A stretch of 9,008 bases of DNA from an uncultured Clostridia bacterium (GTDB lineage: Bacteria > Bacillota > Clostridia > Christensenellales > Borkfalkiaceae): positions 1-9,008 of the forward strand of contig CALVPW010000064.1 of the NCBI GenBank assembly GCA_944354085.1, read 5' to 3'. The translations under genes and the position numbers were made by a program. Within the stretch, counting starts at the first letter, position 1, and each line of letters starts with the position of its first letter. Shown piece after piece: positions 7,149 to 9,008 of this stretch. The notes under the pieces are model-generated. The model worked only from the letters and a program-made list of their open reading frames with translations. It ran no database searches and was not told where the DNA came from.

Positions 7149-8311
7149 TTGAGTACCTCCTTCAAAACGGACAATCCTTCGTCCATCTCTGTTTTCGTGA
7201 TCGTGAGCGGCGGCACGAGGCGCACGCGCTCGTGCGCGGTGAGGACGAGCAGCCCGCGTTCCAGACATTTCGCCGCCACCTCTTTGGCGTTTTTATCGAT
7301 CTCCAGCCCGATCATGAGCCCCAATCCCGTGACGGCTCTCACCCCGTCGAATGCTTTGAGTTTGGCGCGCATGTAATCCGCCTTCCCCTGCACTTCGAGC
7401 AAAAATTCGTCGGTCAGGCGGCTCACCACGTTGACGGCGCCCGCGCAGCACACGGGATTGCCCCCGAAGGTGGAGCCGTGATCGCCCGCCTGCAGCACGT
7501 GTTCCGTCTTCTCAAAGAAAAGACATGCGCCGATGGGCAGACCTCCGCCCAACCCCTTCGCCGTGGTGACGATATCGGGGCGGATCCCGTAATGTTCGTA
7601 CGCGTACAGCTTTCCCGTCCTGCCGTTGCCGCTCTGCACCTCGTCGCAAATGAGCAGGATATCCTTTTCTTTGCAGTAGGCTTCGAGCGCGGTGACGAAG
7701 GGTTTGGGGAGCGCGTTCACGCCGCTCTCGCCCTGCACGCACTCGATGATGACGGCGCAGGTCTCCTCCCCCGCCGCGCGGCGGATGCTCTCCATGTCCG
7801 CATCGGCGCTCGCGACTTCGGGCACGAAGGGCGAGAACCAGCGGTGGAACGCGTCCTGTCCCGTTGCCGAGAGCGTGAACAGCGTTCTGCCGTGGAAGCT
7901 CCCTTTTAAGGAGAGGATGCGCGCGCGTTTTCCTTCGCCGTACTTCATGGCGGCGTACTTGCGCGCCGCCTTTAAGGCGCATTCGTTGGCTTCCGCGCCC
8001 GAATTGGCAAAGAACACTCTCTTGGCGCCCGACCTCGTGCAAAGAAGTTCGGCGAGCCTGCTCTGCGGTTCGGCATAATAATAGTTGCAGATATGCTGCA
8101 CTTTGCCGAGCTGTTCGATGACCGCCGCCTTCCAGCTCTCGTCGTTGACGCCGAAGATGTTGGTGGCGATCCCCGCGCCGAAGTCGATATATTCTCTCCC
8201 CTCCGTATCGACGAGCGTGGCGTTTTTGCCGCCCGCGATGGCGATGGGAAAATAGGAATATGTTTCGGCATGATAAGCGCGGTCAAGTTGTCGTATCTGA
8301 GAAAAATCCAT
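7145..8311 (-). CDS. argD: Acetylornithine aminotransferase
   Basis: A 388-residue class III PLP aminotransferase that converts N-acetylglutamate semialdehyde to N-acetylornithine with glutamate as amino donor. The same enzyme often also serves as N-succinyl-diaminopimelate aminotransferase in lysine synthesis. Seen: DFGAGIATNIFG (43-54), NSGAEANECALKAARKY (103-119; PLP phosphate loop), SFHGRTL (138-144), ICDEVQSGNGRTGKL (221-235; Asp223 pairs with the pyridine nitrogen), TTAKGLGGGLPIGA (249-262; Schiff-base Lys252) and STFGGNPVCCA (280-290). All expected residues are present and the length is normal. The position between argB and argF, and GLGGGLPIGA rather than a GABA- or lysine-aminotransferase pattern, support the ArgD call. 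The start at 8311 has only a weak GGGAA ahead. The last codons (KEV) double as the ribosome site of argF. Confidence 0.96.
   Translation of the reverse strand: MDFSQIRQLDRAYHAETYSYFPIAIAGGKNATLVDTEGREYIDFGAGIATNIFGVNDESWKAAVIEQLGKVQHICNYYYAEPQSRLAELLCTRSGAKRVFFANSGAEANECALKAARKYAAMKYGEGKRARILSLKGSFHGRTLFTLSATGQDAFHRWFSPFVPEVASADADMESIRRAAGEETCAVIIECVQGESGVNALPKPFVTALEAYCKEKDILLICDEVQSGNGRTGKLYAYEHYGIRPDIVTTAKGLGGGLPIGACLFFEKTEHVLQAGDHGSTFGGNPVCCAGAVNVVSRLTDEFLLEVQGKADYMRAKLKAFDGVRAVTGLGLMIGLEIDKNAKEVAAKCLERGLLVLTAHERVRLVPPLTITKTEMDEGLSVLKEVLK
7156..7163 (-). promoter_or_regulatory. Ribosome binding site of argF, inside the argD 3' end
   Basis: GAAGGAGG on the minus strand, 7 bases before the ATG at 7148. 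It is nearly a perfect anti-16S match, lies within the last argD codons, and decides the argF start against the longer open frame reaching 7268. Confidence 0.9.
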
Positions 8312-8330
8312 GGCAAATTCCCGAAATCGT

Positions 8331-8360
8331 AAAAAGGACTGATAAAAATCAGTCTCCTTT
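8331..8360 (-). other. Hairpin followed by a T-run between argB and argD
   Basis: On the coding strand GACTGAT (8354..8348), loop TTTT, then ATCAGTC (8343..8337), a perfect 7-base-pair stem, followed by C and five T (8336..8331). If one A is bulged, AAAAGG and CTTTTT can extend the pairing to about 13 pairs including one G-T. The argB stop codon lies within the 5' arm. It could be a weak intrinsic terminator or attenuator, an mRNA end or processing site that sets argB against argD output, or chance in an AT-rich spacer. It is the only notable structure in either intergenic gap. Confidence 0.4.
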
Positions 8361-9008
8361 TACAAACATTGTCCCCAGACCTTCGTCCGAGAGCAACTCC
8401 AACAAAATAGAATGTTTGACCCTGCCGTCCGTGATGAACACGCGGTTCACGCCGTTGCGGATGGCGTCGCGGCAGCATTGTACTTTGGGGATCATCCCCC
8501 CCGAAATGATGCCCTCTTTGATGAGCGAAGGCACATCGGAAACGTAAACTTTTTTAATGAGCGAAGAAGCGTCCCCCGCCTTTTCCAGGAGACCGCGCAC
8601 GTCCGTCATCAAAATGAGGCTTTCGGCTTTGAGCGCGCCCGCCAGCGCGGACGCAGCCGTATCGGCATTGACGTTGTAGATATTGCCGTCGCGGTCGAAC
8701 CCGACGGTGGAAACGACGGGCAGATATCCCGCGTTCAGGCATGCATGGATGAGATCGGTATCCACCCGATCGATCTTGCCGACGAACCCGAGCTCTTCGC
8801 TCTCCTTGGAACATTCGAGCAGGTTCCCGTCGATGCCCGAAAGCCCCACCGCCTTGGCGCCGAGCGATCCGAGCATATGCACGAGCTCTTTGTTGACCTT
8901 GCCCGCAAGCACCATGCGCACGACTTCCGCCGTCTCCGCATCCGTATAGCGGAGCCCGCCCACAAAACGCGAAGGGATGCCCATGCGCGCGAGCGTCTGC
9001 GAGATCTC
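8349..9008 (-). CDS. argB: Acetylglutamate kinase, C-terminal part, cut by the window edge
   Basis: Amino-acid-kinase-fold enzyme that phosphorylates N-acetylglutamate, the second and often arginine-controlled step of arginine synthesis. The window holds the last 219 codons; the frame stays open past the in-frame ATG at 8984 to the edge (EISQTLARMGIPSRFVGGLR), so that ATG is internal. About 60-80 N-terminal residues are missing, including the first glycine-rich nucleotide loop and any N-terminal helix that marks arginine-inhibited forms. Seen: FVGGLRYTDAETAEVV (acetylglutamate side), GKVNKELV, KAVGLSGIDGNLL, NADTAASALAGAL, LILMTDVRGLL (ATP side) and the ISGGMIPKV signature near the C-terminus, ending in DEGLGTMFVKGD. 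The gene stops 37 bases before argD; its TGA lies inside a predicted hairpin. argC and argJ would be expected further upstream but are outside the window. Confidence 0.97.
   Translation of the reverse strand, partial: EISQTLARMGIPSRFVGGLRYTDAETAEVVRMVLAGKVNKELVHMLGSLGAKAVGLSGIDGNLLECSKESEELGFVGKIDRVDTDLIHACLNAGYLPVVSTVGFDRDGNIYNVNADTAASALAGALKAESLILMTDVRGLLEKAGDASSLIKKVYVSDVPSLIKEGIISGGMIPKVQCCRDAIRNGVNRVFITDGRVKHSILLELLSDEGLGTMFVKGD

Noticed and set aside
7149..7268. A 40-residue N-terminal extension of argF
   Set aside because: Arg/Ala-rich shadow of argD; the strong GAAGGAGG before 7148 and the usual ArgF N-terminus fix the start.
1..9008. CRISPR, tRNA/rRNA, insertion sequences, phage genes, attachment sites
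   Set aside because: No arrays of repeats, no tRNA-like cloverleaf in the short gaps, and no transposase or integrase frames; coding sequence fills the window.

Overview
This window is one continuous minus-strand gene cluster with no gap longer than about 40 bases. Read in the direction of transcription (right to left) it holds: argB (3' part only), argD, argF, carA, a carB fused to a diaminopimelate-epimerase (DapF-like) domain, a small membrane protein of unknown function, and the 5' part of a cysteine desulfurase gene that runs off the left edge. Most junctions overlap: TGATG or ATGA stop/start overlaps at three, and a 17-base overlap at carA/carB. Only argB/argD (37 bases) and argF/carA (25 bases) have any spacer. 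No promoter, convincing terminator, RNA gene, mobile element or CRISPR is visible.

The sequence looks chromosomal. It is moderately GC-rich, and the proteins read like those of uncultured anaerobic Clostridia (Bacillota): clostridial-type DapF start (MQSCGNDY), strong AGGAG ribosome sites, and an argB-argD-argF-carAB order. The placement is inference from protein flavour; a gut Christensenellales-like lineage would fit, but I cannot confirm it.

How the genes work together: ArgB and ArgD carry out the second and fourth steps of ornithine synthesis. CarA and CarB make carbamoyl phosphate from glutamine, bicarbonate and ATP, and ArgF joins it to ornithine to give citrulline. This is an arginine operon that carries its own carbamoyl phosphate supply. 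After it come two genes with no obvious arginine role: a two-helix membrane protein with a beta-rich soluble domain, and a NifS/IscS-type cysteine desulfurase. Both are translationally coupled to what precedes them.

The main point of interest is the 1352-residue CarB-DapF protein. A complete CarB (about residues 1-1068) runs without a stop into a full-length DapF-like domain (about 1073-1352). That domain keeps almost every recognised active-site element, including the second catalytic cysteine (Cys1293). At the position of the first catalytic cysteine it has alanine (Ala1144, AGNAIRC instead of CGNAIRC). It is therefore either an epimerase with altered chemistry, a catalytically dead or regulatory domain, or an enzyme for another substrate. 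The allosteric domain of CarB next to the junction also departs from the usual motifs.
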